The position numbers and the translations under genes were made by a program. From Galeruca laticollis (lineage: Eukaryota; Arthropoda; Insecta; Coleoptera; Chrysomelidae), in the NCBI GenBank assembly GCA_963921935.1, contig OY998179.1, positions 64,324,304 through 64,388,303 of the forward strand: DNA of 64,000 nt. Direction: 5' to 3'. Positions 47,301 to 59,110 of the stretch are shown here, piece after piece. Within the stretch, counting starts at the first letter, position 1, and every line of letters starts with the position of its first letter. The notes under the pieces are model-generated. The model worked only from the letters and a program-made list of their open reading frames with translations. It was not told the DNA's origin and ran no database searches.

Positions 47301-49190
47301 ATTATAACATTTTTCCTTTCTTATATGCTTCTCAATCTGTATGAGATTCCCATTTTTTCATTTTTATCTGGGTATTCTCTATCTTTAGTAGCTCATTTTA
47401 TTTTTACATCGCACCTATTTTATTGTCAGTTCTAGCATTCCTTGCAACCATTTCTTCCAGTTTGTTCATTATTTGTTCCATTTCAGACAGGTTTCGTGTC
47501 TCGAGTGCAATGTACTGCAGATTTACTTAACTCAACCTACAATTCACACACCAGCTCACTTAACTTGCAGAAATTCTCCTCGGACTGGGCCTGTTTATCT
47601 GCAAATTGAAATTAAATTCCTCATCTCTATGTTAAATATTCGACTGATAAGTTTATTTACAGGTTATGTATTTTAACAACATTTATGAATATTCCATAAT
47701 TTTTTTGCGGAATCTTCCACAATAATTCTTAGAATTTAGCACTCACTATAATTCTTGCTTGTTACGTAGAGCGGCCAGGACCGGAATCCTGTAGACTGTT
47801 TAGGTTTACAAAAAAAATAATCCTTTGAATTTCTTTTTTTTTTTCTCCGAGGAGAGGGGTGTAACACGTCCATCGACATATTACGAATTTTTCGTAAGTC
47901 ATTTCGTAGCGTTATTTATTCTTCAGTTACTTCCACTTCTAATCCAAAATTATGAAGTTCGATATTTTAAAAACAAGCCGAATGATTGTGTTCAGATTCG
48001 GTAGTCGTCTACATAAACCGACAATTTCGGATCCCACGGTCTACTTCCTGATTTTTCTTCGCTTAAGAAGCAATCATTTCTACAGTCCTTAAATCTCTTG
48101 TGAGTGGTGACATCTCGTTATTGCTACTCTGCAGCTCGCACGGGGGTCTTGGAAATTTGGACCCTAAGATCTGTAACTTGACCTCCAAGAAGTCGACTAT
48201 TCAGTACATTGGCCTTCAAGAAGCCTGCCATTGTTCCTAAAGAACTCGGAAACATCGCCGCATCCACATCATGTTCCACATCTTCAGAACATCGCTGGGA
48301 GCTGTACATCCTAAGGCTTTATTCACATTATAGGTATGGTCGCACTCCACTCACGGTCAGGTGAAATATTCTCAAATGGAAAACAAAATAAACATTCACA
48401 CTATCGGTAACGGTCGAGTTCCGCTTCAGTCATGATTAATCCGAAAGAAATTTTTGCTGGTCGGGACTGGACTTCTCCCTGCATGTACCGGTAATGTGAA
48501 TACGTTTCACTCTCGGTCCAGTCACTTTTTATCCATCGCTTCTTGAAAACTTTTAATTGCGTCAAATGTATCGCATATAATTATTGTAACGCACTCAAAA
48601 TCTTTCAATAATGACCCCTATTAATGAATGATTTTCTATTAATCAACGATTTTATTATATGCAACCCAGAAATATCAAAAATATAGGTAACTATTTACCT
48701 TAATATCTCTTTCAATAAATTTCGTATGTACTGGTTCGATTGAGTGGATTCTATATTTCTCATGTGATAAAACGATCCAAATTGTAGCGTTACTTTTTAT
48801 TTCAACTCAATTGACCTATATAATGACAACTAATTTTGACATACAAATCAATAACCAAGAAGACTTGAATATACATTTGTTAAAGTGCTATACAGCAGAT
48901 CATCTTACTCCGAGACTTCGAACGAAGACGTTAACCAGCAAGTAGAAGCATCACACTGGAAATTTGGTGCCTGATTCAAACCGAATCACTACAGTAGCGG
49001 CTTGCCATCGTATTCGCCAACAATAACTGAGATTATAATCTCAATCTGTCCTTTATAGAACATTTTTTATTCATGAAAAACTGCTCTCTACAGGGCAAAA
49101 TATTAATAAAATTCGCTTTTTTTTCAATAACAATGTTTTGAAGAAGCTTCTAACAAGAAATCTACCGCCATCCAGCTGAAGACGGAAGAA
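47301..49190. other. Unassigned region
   Basis: No confident gene. The minus-strand frame 48124-48309 is open but unrecognised. A direct-repeat-like pair of CACTC(A/T)CGGTC motifs lies at 48345-48520. A TGGTGCCTGATTC sequence near 48965 resembles a tRNA-primer site but has no LTR evidence beside it. Confidence 0.4.
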
Positions 49191-50831
49191 CTTTTCAGGT
49201 AAAAATAAAATACTAACCGGCAGACAAAAAGGGCCAGGAAATCTTTAACCCGGGAGGAAACTCCATCCAGCAGTGAGTTCACTGCCGGCTTTTCTCCGTC
49301 ACTGCCTTACTAACAACCCAGCAACAAACGAAACAACCTACTGTTTCGTCCACTTCCGCCCAACTACCAACCAACATATGTTTTAAACGCCCCCAATCGT
49401 AAGTCAGAGCTAATCTGGCCAACCTGTACCCACTATCTCATATCACGATAAGTTTCCACCAATGCCCTCACACCCTAACTCCAACCACTCAATCTCACTC
49501 GAGGTCGTAATGCGTGAACTCACCCATCTAAGAGAGTTCAATAAACTTAAGACCAAGTTCAACGTTTTAAAACAACACTCCTCCCGCAGCTCCTCACCAA
49601 TAATGCACTCGGCCAAATCCCATCTCTCTCGCCCCAGTTCACATATCACTGTGAACTCGACTCCTATAACCAACCTCCAACCACCAGAGTAGGACTTCAC
49701 TCTCTTGGGTGCCATACCCAACAGAACACGAAGAATCCCTACCCCACCTCCACCAACCACCCAACAATAACAACTAACTCAACAACAACCACGCTTCACC
49801 CAAAAACCACGAACAGCGAAATAAACCCGATCTTCCCAACTGACACCTTCACTTCAAACTTTGAATATCAATAACTTACCACCCAAAATTCACGTCTCAC
49901 AGGGAGTTATTTAACCTCCTCAACACGAATGAGTTGTTGAGGGGAAATATCTCCGTTTAAATGCAAACCCGAACCGCACCGCACTCCTAAAGAAACCCAC
50001 CAACATCCCACACGAATATCTTGCAATGAAGCTTCGAAACACCATCTGTGACCCCCAGGTCACCATCGTCCCCCTAAACTCAACTTCCCAAGCCCACTCA
50101 CAATCGAGAACCCGCAAGCCTACTTTTTCTCTTGTCTGCAGAAATGTAGACACATCCCTACCCAAAAGAGAATTTGAGGACATCCTCCTCAACGAAGTGA
50201 ACTTCACCTACACCAGATCCTTACGGATTCCGAACTAGCCTACTACCGCGCCCTCTCATATTGCATCATATTCCACGGTCTCTCACACCCGTATGGGGCC
50301 TCAAACCCTAGCAACGCACTACCTGCAGTGTCCAGATACTGCAGGTGCTCCACCACAGGCCACCACGCTGAAACATGCAAGGCCGAACCGATCTGTCCCT
50401 CCTCTGGAGCATTGGACCACAAACCCAACAATTACCGTGAGGCAAACGACCCTATCCGTAAAAATTGGGGCTCGCAGCTGGCCTACCATACACGGTGTCC
50501 AAAGCGGTTGGAAACACCAAAAAAGTAAACCAAAAAACCGCACCCATGACGCTCGAAAAACCGCACACCACATACGACCTTTACAGACACTAAAATATTG
50601 ATTGAGATTTTAGCGACAAACATCATGAACGCAGTCCCGACAGCCCGTGGCCTAGAGGCCGATACCCTCACTCACCTCGTCCCCTCTTATTACGGTTACA
50701 ACTGTACCGTTACTAGTGGCGCCGGCAACCGCGTCCGCTTTGCCTTTACTCAGAAACACCAAAATTAAGTCATGGACTTTAAAATCGGGACCGTGAATTG
50801 CCAAGGTCTAGCCAGGAAGCGACAACTTCTT
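49190..50831 (+). pseudogene. R1/Jockey-like LINE: ORF1 (gag-like) and the first codons of ORF2
   Basis: The region is C-rich and Pro/Ser/Thr-rich on the plus strand, unlike its surroundings. Frames at 49462-49692 and 50026-50238 (with PQVTIVPLNSTSQ-like sequence) belong to a gag-like ORF1. Zinc-knuckle sequence follows near 50328-50430: CRCSTTGHHAETC and CPSSGALDH, the latter with a lost Cys. ORF2 opens at ATG 50772 with MDFKIGTVNCQGLARKRQLL, the start of an AP endonuclease, and is cut off at the BEL junction (about 50831). Stops and shifts are present. Confidence 0.6.
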
Positions 50832-53313
50832 ATTTTTACTTTAACAAAATAAATCGCGTCAACATACCGCCCACCCTGAAAAAACGTTTTTCAGCCAAAT
50901 TGAAAAAATAAAAATAAAACAATAATGTTAATAGGTATGATATACCTATGCGTGACCCCAGACAAATCTTATAACCCATGAAACAGAAATCAATCTTATG
51001 ACATATTCCCAAAAAAAATTGAATAAACTATTCTAAGAACAAGGAATATTTCTTATTACTAAGTTCACTGCGAGGGTAAAGGACAGATACTTATAACCGG
51101 TCGCGAATAAATACACTTATTTGTTTTTAACGTAACATGTCTAACTACCCCATCTTTTCCGGGATGGACTTCCGTAATAATTGCCAAAGGCCAATGGAAA
51201 GGGGGGGGGGCATTGTCTGTTTTTAGAAGAGGTACTGTACCGGGCAAAACATTTTGCTTGGTTTCGTTCCATTTTTGACGAGTTTGAAGGGTTGTAAGAT
51301 ACTCCCATCTCCACCGTTTCCAAAAATCTTGAATCATTTTGTCAACGAGTTGAAACCTATCTAATCTACCCAAAGGAATATTTTCCAGATTTTCGGCAGG
51401 AAATCCGTTTAACGGAACTAACGTTAAAAATGTGCTGGTGTCAATGATTCGGGTGCCAGGGGGTCAACTGACAATCGAAACAGAGGTCGCGAATTTATTA
51501 AAGCTTCAATTTGGATCAATATTGTATTAAACTCCTGATAAGTTAGCAACTGCTCACCTACTACCCTGTAAATATGATTTTTTACTGACTTGACATTACT
51601 CTCCCAGAGACCACCAGCATTAGGATTCAACGGACAAATATGTTTCAATTAAACTCCTTAAATCCCTAACTCGGTTTCCAATGCACTAATATACTCCGGA
51701 GAGTTAACCAATTTATTATTCTCACAAAGCACCCGCTTAGCTCCGACCAAATTTGTACAGTGATCCGAAAACATAGTCTTCACGGGCCCCCTACGTGACA
51801 GAAAGCGCTTGAAACCTTGTATAAAGTGAGCCGTAGAAAGAGTACTGACTAACTCTAAATGTACGGCCTTAACACTAATACAACAAAATAAACATACATA
51901 CGCCTTATGAACGTCGTATACCCATCGTAACCTAATGGGACCAAAATAATCAACACCCGTATTCCAAAATGCCCGAGCTTCTTGCACTCTAACAGCGGGC
52001 AAGTCTCCCATTATTGGTTCTAAATTTTTTGGTCTTAAACGAAAACATTGATTACATTTATAAATTCTACTTCGAATTAAGTTTCTCCCACCTAGAATCC
52101 AATATTTATTTCACAAAATAGCTTCTAACAATTGAGCACCCGTGTGCAAATTAATTTTATGATAATGATCAACAAGTTTTTCAGTTAAAGGACATTTCGA
52201 CGGTAAAATTAAAGGATGTTTTTTATGAATATTCAAATCGGAATTACCAAGGCGGCCCCCAACCCGAAGCAATCCGTCTTGAATAAAAAGGTGAAGCCGT
52301 TTCAATTCTGAGGAACATGGTTGATTTTTGTTTAACAAACCGATTTTGGTACTGTAAGATACAAAGCTCTAAATTTGTTTGTTGCGCTTCTTTTTTCGAG
52401 TCATTGGAAATATCATAAAGCGACTGCATACCCTCAAAAAGTGTCTCTTCCTTTGCGATAAGCATTCTAAGCTTCATTTGCGCCATAGTCAATCTATTTA
52501 TGTTTGTAATCACAAAACGAAGTATATGAAAAAATAATTAATAAATACCTACCAAAATGAATAATAATAGGATATCAAGTGCTACGCCAAATTAATACTT
52601 ACTATCTTTTATTTTCTTATACCGAAAACCGTTTTTCCAGCAAACCCAATTTTGCAAACCGATTTTGCGGAAATAGTGAAAATTTAAAGTTTAGGAATAT
52701 ATAGATAAGGTTAGCCGACAACACCGTAAATTCCCAAATTTCAATTAGCTACTTGTTTATAATTATATAAACAAAAAAAACCCGACAAAGATAAATAGCG
52801 AAATTGTTTATCACACATGAACCAACAATAATGAGAAAATTTATTTAATCAAATTAAAATACTTTTTAAAAAGATTGAAATTTTAGCAATATCCAGCTCG
52901 TTAGGATCAATTGTTTCCGCTTAACTCAGTTGTATCAATGTAAACTGCTTTTTTTACTCATCAATACACGACGTGGTTGCTTCTTGTTATCACTTACTCC
53001 AAAGAAAAAATGGTAACAAGGGTTTGGGCGAAGGAGGCCAAAAGGAAATTCAAAGGGGGAGTAACAACCACTTAATTAACTGTCATATTGTTTCAAGAAA
53101 AGTTGGTTTTTGTGATAAGTTAAAACTGATTCCGACAGAATTTTGCCATTCGAAATACCGAGACCGAAAATTATATATTTCTCTATTACTGAGCCGATCA
53201 ATACTAAAAGTACCTACCACTATCCTAGCTAGTGAATTTTAAATCGTATTATTGGTCGGTGTTGTCAAGCTGTACCTATAATTTTTACTTTAACAAAATA
53301 AATCGCGTGAACA
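50832..53313 (-). mobile_element. BEL/Pao LTR retrotransposon, internally deleted, minus strand
   Basis: A 33-bp direct repeat at 50832-50864 and 53281-53313 ends (minus strand) in TGTT-ACGCG, as expected for two LTR starts. Just upstream of the lower copy (minus strand) is a purine-rich AGGGTGGGCGG, a fitting polypurine tract. Region 52560-53313 (minus strand) would be the 5' LTR, with an AATAAA signal at about 52815-52825. The lower LTR is truncated after 33 bp at the LINE junction. Gag, protease and RT are missing. Confidence 0.55.
51065..52513 (-). pseudogene. BEL/Pao pol: integrase and DUF5641-like end, decayed
   Basis: On the minus strand the pieces are: a pre-integrase stretch (52513-52340), then GLLRVGGRLGNSDL with the H2C2-type zinc-binding region (52338-52111). 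Next comes the integrase core WNTGVDYFGPIRLRW with first Asp and SVKAVHLELVSTLST (52011-51658); the second Asp lies in TMFSDHCTNLVGAKR. NAGGLWESNVKSVKNH (51648-51424) carries the expected Glu. The C-terminal DUF5641-like region has DFWKRWRWEYLTTLQTRQKW (51373-51065). Frame breaks near 52100, 51655 and 51410 kill it. Confidence 0.8.
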
Positions 53314-53329
53314 ATGGTCTATAGCGTAT

Positions 53330-54780
53330 ATGTTGAGATTCACCAACAATGTAAAAAATAAAACTGATAAACTAACTGGTATATTATCAAATATTGAATT
53401 GAACAGCGCATTACAATTTATAATAATAAAAATCCAGTCTGTATTTTTCAAAACAATTGAAAATTTTAGAGAAACAAAAAGCTCGGTTATCAAAACAAAA
53501 TATATCTTTAAATCCTTTTATTGATTCAAACAAAATTTTAAGAGTAGGTGGAAGGCTCAAACATTCAAACATAAGTTATAATAATAAACACCCTATACTC
53601 TCACCAAAAAAATGTAAAGTTACATCGTTATTGTTAAAAGCTGAACACATAAGATTAGGACACAGCGGTCCTTAAAATGTTTTATCAAACGTTAGGTTAA
53701 TGTATTGGCAGTTAGACGGTCTTAGAAATAGCAAACGAATTATTTCAAAATGTGTAATTTGTCATCGATTTAGTTCACAACAAACATTTCAACTCATGTC
53801 AGATCTCCCGTCAGATCGTATTTCAATAGCAAGACCTTTTCAAAAAGTAGGTGTAGACTTCGGTGGGTCATTTTTAATCAAATCTTCTAGACTGAGAAAA
53901 GCTCCTATTGCCAAATGGTTTTTATCATTGTTCGTTTGTATGGTCACAAAAGCAGTTCATTTGGAACTAGTGTCTGATTTAACAACTGAAGCACTCATTG
54001 CAGCGTTAAAACGTTTCATAGCAAGGAGAGGCTCTCCTATAATCATTTACAGTGACAATGCAATCAATTTTTAAAGAGCCAATAATTATCTAGAAGAACT
54101 TCATAATTTATCAAATAACGAGTCTAATAATAGAACAATTCAATTCAGTCTTTTTTGCAATCCATTGAAACTACATGGACATGTATCCCTCCCAAAGCTC
54201 CAAATTGGGGTGGACTCTGGGAATCAGCCATCAAAAGCGCGAAATATCATATCATATGAATAGTTGAAAATTAAACTTCAACTTTTGAACAGCTAGCAAC
54301 CGTTTTCTCACAAATAGAAGCCATTTTAAATTCAAGACCTTTGTATCCACTCTCAAATGATCCTTCTGATCTGAATCCCTTGACACGACGTCATTTTTTG
54401 ATAGGAGTTCCACTAACTTCATTTCTAGAACAAGACGTTGCTAATACCCCAACTAAGATAGTTTCATTTTGGCAACAATGTTCCCAAATTCAACAACAGT
54501 TTTGGAAACGCTGGAAAGTTGATTATCTCAATCGATTACAAAACCGTACAAAATGGATGGAACCTGTAAAAAATTTCAAGTCAATGATTTAGTGTTACTC
54601 AAAGATGATGATACCCCACCAATGAAGTGGCCCTTAGCACGCATAATTGAGCTTTTCACAGGAAAAGATGGTAGAATCAGGTCAGTTAGTTTAAAAACTC
54701 AAGATGGTATTTATATACGCGTCCCATAACAAAATTATCACGTTTACCCATTACAGAGCAATAACAAAAAAAAAAACGTT
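53330..54780 (+). pseudogene. Second BEL/Pao pol remnant, plus strand
   Basis: The plus strand shows the same domain order as the minus-strand copy but is clearly a different family: ILRVGGRLKHSNISYNNKHP with a zinc-binding region (53457-53675) and CVICHRFSSQQ. The integrase core has VGVDFGGSFLI and TKAVHLELVSDLTTE (53700-54074), with the second Asp in YSDNAINF. Then come WGGLWESAIKSAK-like sequence near 54205, SRPLYPLSNDPSDLNPLT near 54335, QQFWKRWKVDYLNRLQNRTK near 54500, and the LLKDDDTPPMKWPLARI tail near 54600. Stops near 53675, 54075 and 54255. No RT remains upstream. Confidence 0.75.
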
Positions 54781-55584
54781 TTAACAAGCACAAACTAATT
54801 CATAGAATTTGTGACTCAAACCGTGTTCCAATAGAAATTAATTAAACATTTCACTAAATAAAATTTTTAAAAGTTGGTGATTTGTCATATATCATATGCA
54901 TTTGTTTAAAAAAAATACATACTCACCGTGTTATGTTCTCAATTTGACCTTAACTAAGACTAGTTGTCATTTTTTTTATTGTTGTATTAGCGATCCAGAG
55001 AAATTGCTAATTTCCGTTTGCATTTATTTAAATTATATTGTAGTTGTTCTGTTCTGTGCTGTTCTTTGCGGCACCCACGCAAACTTTTATCCGTCTGGAC
55101 TAAAATGGAGTACCGTCTCTTTTCGTTCTTAAAAAAAACGGAGTTCATTGTATTGTTATTATAATTAAATCGAGCCTTAGTGTTGTTTTTTATTCTACTT
55201 TAAACCCTTTTTCATTCCATTTCTTGTATAGTTAGCTTTGTCAGGACGGACGAAAGTGCCACGTTAGAAGAAACTAGAACCTTGAATTGGAATAGGTTCG
55301 TTCGACCTCTGGCGTACCTTATTAATCTCATTGATTAATATTTTAGATTAAGTTTTTGTATTTAACGTATCCCTTTAACAAGCTATTATCCTTTAAGGTT
55401 ATTTTCATTTTTTATCGATAGTCCTCGACTCATGTTTAACCTTTAAATTGACATTTGATTAACTGTGGTTTACAGGAAATATCACACTCAATCATTCAAT
55501 CCCTAATAAGATATTGTCTATTTTATCTTTTAGTTGCATTCTTTGTTGATTATGTAATATTCTAGTTTTATGTTCACATCCCTT
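54781..55584. other. Possible 3' LTR of the plus-strand BEL remnant
   Basis: Non-coding AT-rich sequence follows the pol end. LTR boundaries are not visible and no second copy lies in the window, so the assignment is by position only. Confidence 0.25.
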
Positions 55585-56495
55585 GTTTTACTTTTCCGCC
55601 CAACCTTTCTATATGCGAGAAAAATATTGGTTTACCCCAAAAAAAGTTGGAATTTTGAATTTTTTTTGAGTCATTTTTACGTTTTCCATCAACAACAACC
55701 CAAAAAAACGTTTTTAAGAAAAAAAATCCTGTGTGTATGTCGTCGTCGTCGTCGTTATATTGTTAAGGACATATCACAGATGAACCCTATTGATTTTCAG
55801 TTTACCAGAGCCAGTACAACGGGTGCTATGGTACTTGAAGTACGACATTTTGTCATTTTTTGAGAAATTTCAGTTTGTTAGCACGATACTGCCTCCGGAC
55901 AAGTCACCAATTTTATGATTGAATATTATTCAGGACATCTCACTGATGAACCCTATTGATTTTCAGCACACCAGAGCCAATGCAACAGGTGCTACAGTAC
56001 TTTAAGTACGATATTTTTGTCATTTTTGGAGAAGTTTCAGTTTGTTAGGACGATACAGCCTCCGGAGTATATACAAGTGACCAATTTTATGATTGGATAT
56101 TATTCAGAGTATCTCAAAGGTGACCCCTATTGATATTCAGCGCACTAAAGCTAGTTCAACGGGAGCTATGGTACTTGAAGTACCAAATTTTTGTCATTTT
56201 TGGAGAATTTTCAGTTTGTTAGGACGATAAGCCTCCAGAGAGTATACGATTGATCAATTTTATGATTGAATATTGTTCAAGGTATCTCAGAGATGTACAC
56301 TATCGATTTTCAGTTGACTAGAGAGAGTACAGCGGGTCCTATAAATCCAGAAATTTTGGGTAATTTTTGGAGAAATTTTGGTTTGTTAGCACTATACATC
56401 CCCCGAAGTGTATACAAGTAAGAATTTTATGACAGAATATTGTTCATGGCCACAGATGCGGAAAAGTTAGTTTTAATCTTTAAAACCGTTTATAT
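55585..56495. mobile_element. Satellite-bearing repeat (copy 2, inverted relative to copy 1)
   Basis: It begins ACTTTTCCGCCCAACC and ends at AATCTTTAAAACCGTTTA. It includes the (GTC)n run at about 55739-55755 and about four ~174-bp units between 55790 and 56450, matching 39190-40150 in reverse. Divergence is noticeable but all landmarks keep their order. Both ends share the core ACTTTTCCGC in inverted arrangement. Confidence 0.6.
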
Positions 56496-57059
56496 ACTTA
56501 AATTCTCGTTCGCTCTCTCGCGGGCCAGTATGTTCAAATTCCACAGCCATTTGAACAAAAAATTCAAATATTACCATTCAATTACAAGTCTTAAAACAAA
56601 ATTTGTTATGCTCATTGCATATCGGCATAGAGGCGCTGATTGGCCAAAAAATTACGCAAGATCATTTGTCGGATGAACTATGTCGCATTTTAACCCTTCT
56701 TTAGTCCAATTCACGTAGTAACTGACTAGATTAACGACGAGAGACGAATGTCATGATCAATCATAATTGCAACCACACCTGTCAAAGTTTAATACACGAT
56801 TTTCAGCAAGTTTTAAATATTTTATTTTAACATTACAACAATAGAAATTCATTAAATACCTGATTTCGTATTGTATGTTTATTAAAAATTTATTAGTGAC
56901 TAATTACAGCGATAATGAAGAAAATTGATTGTCCATGATCGCTTCATTTAAGAAGACCTAATTTAAAATCAAGTAAACAATCCAGCACCTTGAGCAGTTG
57001 CATTTGTATCAAACAATTTTATAGCTAATTCGATAAAATTGTTTAGAATTCGATATTTT
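56496..57059. other. Unassigned AT-rich spacer
   Basis: No gene or repeat recognised. Confidence 0.4.
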
Positions 57060-57860
57060 AACATTTTATGCTTCGCATATTCAAGAAAAGTATGACAAAC
57101 AATTAGAAGACAATTCCGTAAATTATTTTGATTGTGTAAACTAGACGCTTTTCGAAATTGAATTTTTGAATTTCTCGCTCTGTATGAAAATTAGCCAGTT
57201 ATATGGCTACCTAGGCATGCACAACATAAAAACAGAAGCTTGGGAACCGATGCCTGGCTTCGCATCAAAAATAAAATATCTATCCCATGTACGGTGGCGA
57301 ATTTGAAAAATAAAAAAAAGTCACTGATTCTGATCATTATTAAGGAAATTAAAGGCACCTTACGGCCGAGGTGCATAGAACGTTTTATAGGCGATATTAC
57401 TGAAAGAATCACGGAAAGAATCCAATATTTCAACATTTTATGCTTTGCATTTTTAAAAAAAGCATGACAAACAATTAAAAGACAATTCCGTGAATTATTT
57501 TGATTGTGTAAAATAGAGTTTTTATGAAATGGAATTTTTGTATTTCTCGCATTGTATGAAAATGAGCTAATTCTATGACTACCTAGGCATCCACCAGAAC
57601 ATAAAAACAGAAGCTTGATTATTGACGCCTGGCTTCGCCTCAAAAATAAAATATCTATCCAATGTACGGTTGCGGATTTGAAAGAGAAAAAAGAGTCACT
57701 AATTCCTACCATTGTTAAGGAAATTAATGGCATCATCAAAAACAGGGACCGACAGCGAGGACGTTTGCTTCCGAGGAAATGGAGAGCTTTCTGCATGATG
57801 TTTCTGTGGAAGTAGCAGTACAGCAGGTTTCGTTGCATCTTGGACTTTTATTTATCACTG
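57060..57860 (+). repeat. ~374-bp tandem duplication carrying a conserved unknown frame
   Basis: Two direct copies (about 57060-57360 and 57434-57735) align over nearly their full length. Each holds an ACAG-type acceptor-like site followed by a frame: DAWLRIKNKISIPCTVANLK from about 57246 and DAWLRLKNKISIQCTVADLK from about 57621. Differences between the two peptides are mostly conservative. The second frame runs on to 57815. I do not recognise the protein. It may be a duplicated exon or a piece of an unknown repeat. Confidence 0.5.
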
Positions 57861-57939
57861 TTTATTTTGTTTCAATTATTAACCTAAGCTGCGATAGAAA
57901 GAAATACGCAAAGCCAAAACGAATTCATGGAAGAGGTTC

Positions 57940-59110
57940 TGCGAAGAGATTTCCGATATCCGCGCATGTTCTCGTATCCACAAAGTCCTAGCAAAGGATA
58001 GCAGAGGTAGGTTTTGTTGAGAAAGAGAATTTCACTGGGGAATTGAAGAGGAAAGTCTGAGTGAACTATTAAACATTCACTTTCCGGCCGCATCAATTCT
58101 GGACGACACAGAAAGGCATATCCATCGAGACCAAAGGCTGAATATGCCAAGTACTCTGGATTGGTAGGAAGGCACTGAGGTGACTAGACCACACTATAGC
58201 AGATCCCTTTATAAGATCCTTAAAACCTCTTTGGCATAAGGTGCCAGACCAAGAATATGCAAAAAAGTCATTAAGTCAAACAAAAGATACCATAATTTTC
58301 CAGGTGGAATTGACGACGATCCACTACTGTGTGGAAGAAATCCAATGGCAGGAATGGACATATCGCTGAATTGTCATCTTTACAGATAGTCAAGCGGCGG
58401 ACGCTAAAGACACTCGATTCTGTGGAAGTCAAGCGAGTATGGGTGACGCTAAGTGACCATAGTAAAGTCAAGATTACCTGGGTATCGGAGCACGAGGGTG
58501 ATAAGGGCAACGAAATGGCAGACGAAATGGAAAAGCAAGCTGCGTTAATAGCATTCGTTGGACCGGAACCCTTCTGCGGCGTTGCAAAATTAGTAACAAA
58601 AGCGGCCACATTAAAATAGGTGGGGTATAATTCTAGGATATGGTGGAGGAATTCACCAGGCCAAAGAAAAGCGAAGCAGTGTATATCAGTACATTATCCA
58701 AAATTCACGGTCATTCAGACCTGACAAGCAAAGACAGGAAAATGGTCAAAGGTGTTATAGGTCTCTTAGCAGGACATTTTAAGCTTAATAGGTATCTAAA
58801 ATTGACAGGGTTGGCAGAGGACTGCGTATGTAGATTCAGTCGTTCAGAGGAAGAAACTGCGGAGCACATTATATGTCAATGCGACTGTTTAGCAAGCGTC
58901 TGGTTCTTGGCATTAGGCTTGTTAAAACCACTAGCAAGGATCTATGTGCAAGATTAAATCTCTAAGCTGACAGGCTTCATAAGAAGAATAAGGCTGAAAA
59001 ATGTAATATTAATTTACAGGACCACAATGGATCTGGAAAGGTCGCGGTGGAGTAAGCCATTAGCCACCTCAGTGAAATATATCTATCTAAAGGAAAGTGA
59101 CAAATATTTG
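57940..59110 (+). pseudogene. I-like LINE 3' part (RNase H and C-terminal zinc region)
   Basis: On the plus strand HKVLAKDSRGR and HWGIEEESLSELLNIHFP (57970-58080) belong to the late RT region. After an unclear stretch, the RNase H domain starts near 58376 with FTDSQAA in one frame and continues with VKITWVSEHEGDKGNEMADE (58470-58530). FVGPEPFCGVAKLVTKAA follows. The final part (58640-58957) ends CVCRFSRSEEETAEHIICQC, the usual C-terminal Cys/His motif of I/R1-like LINEs. Frameshifts and a missing catalytic palm make it inactive. Confidence 0.75.

Noticed and set aside
48955..48985. Primer-binding site of an LTR element (TGGTGCCTGATTC)
   Set aside because: It resembles a tRNA 3' complement, but no LTR pair or gag/pol follows in register; the downstream sequence is a LINE ORF1.
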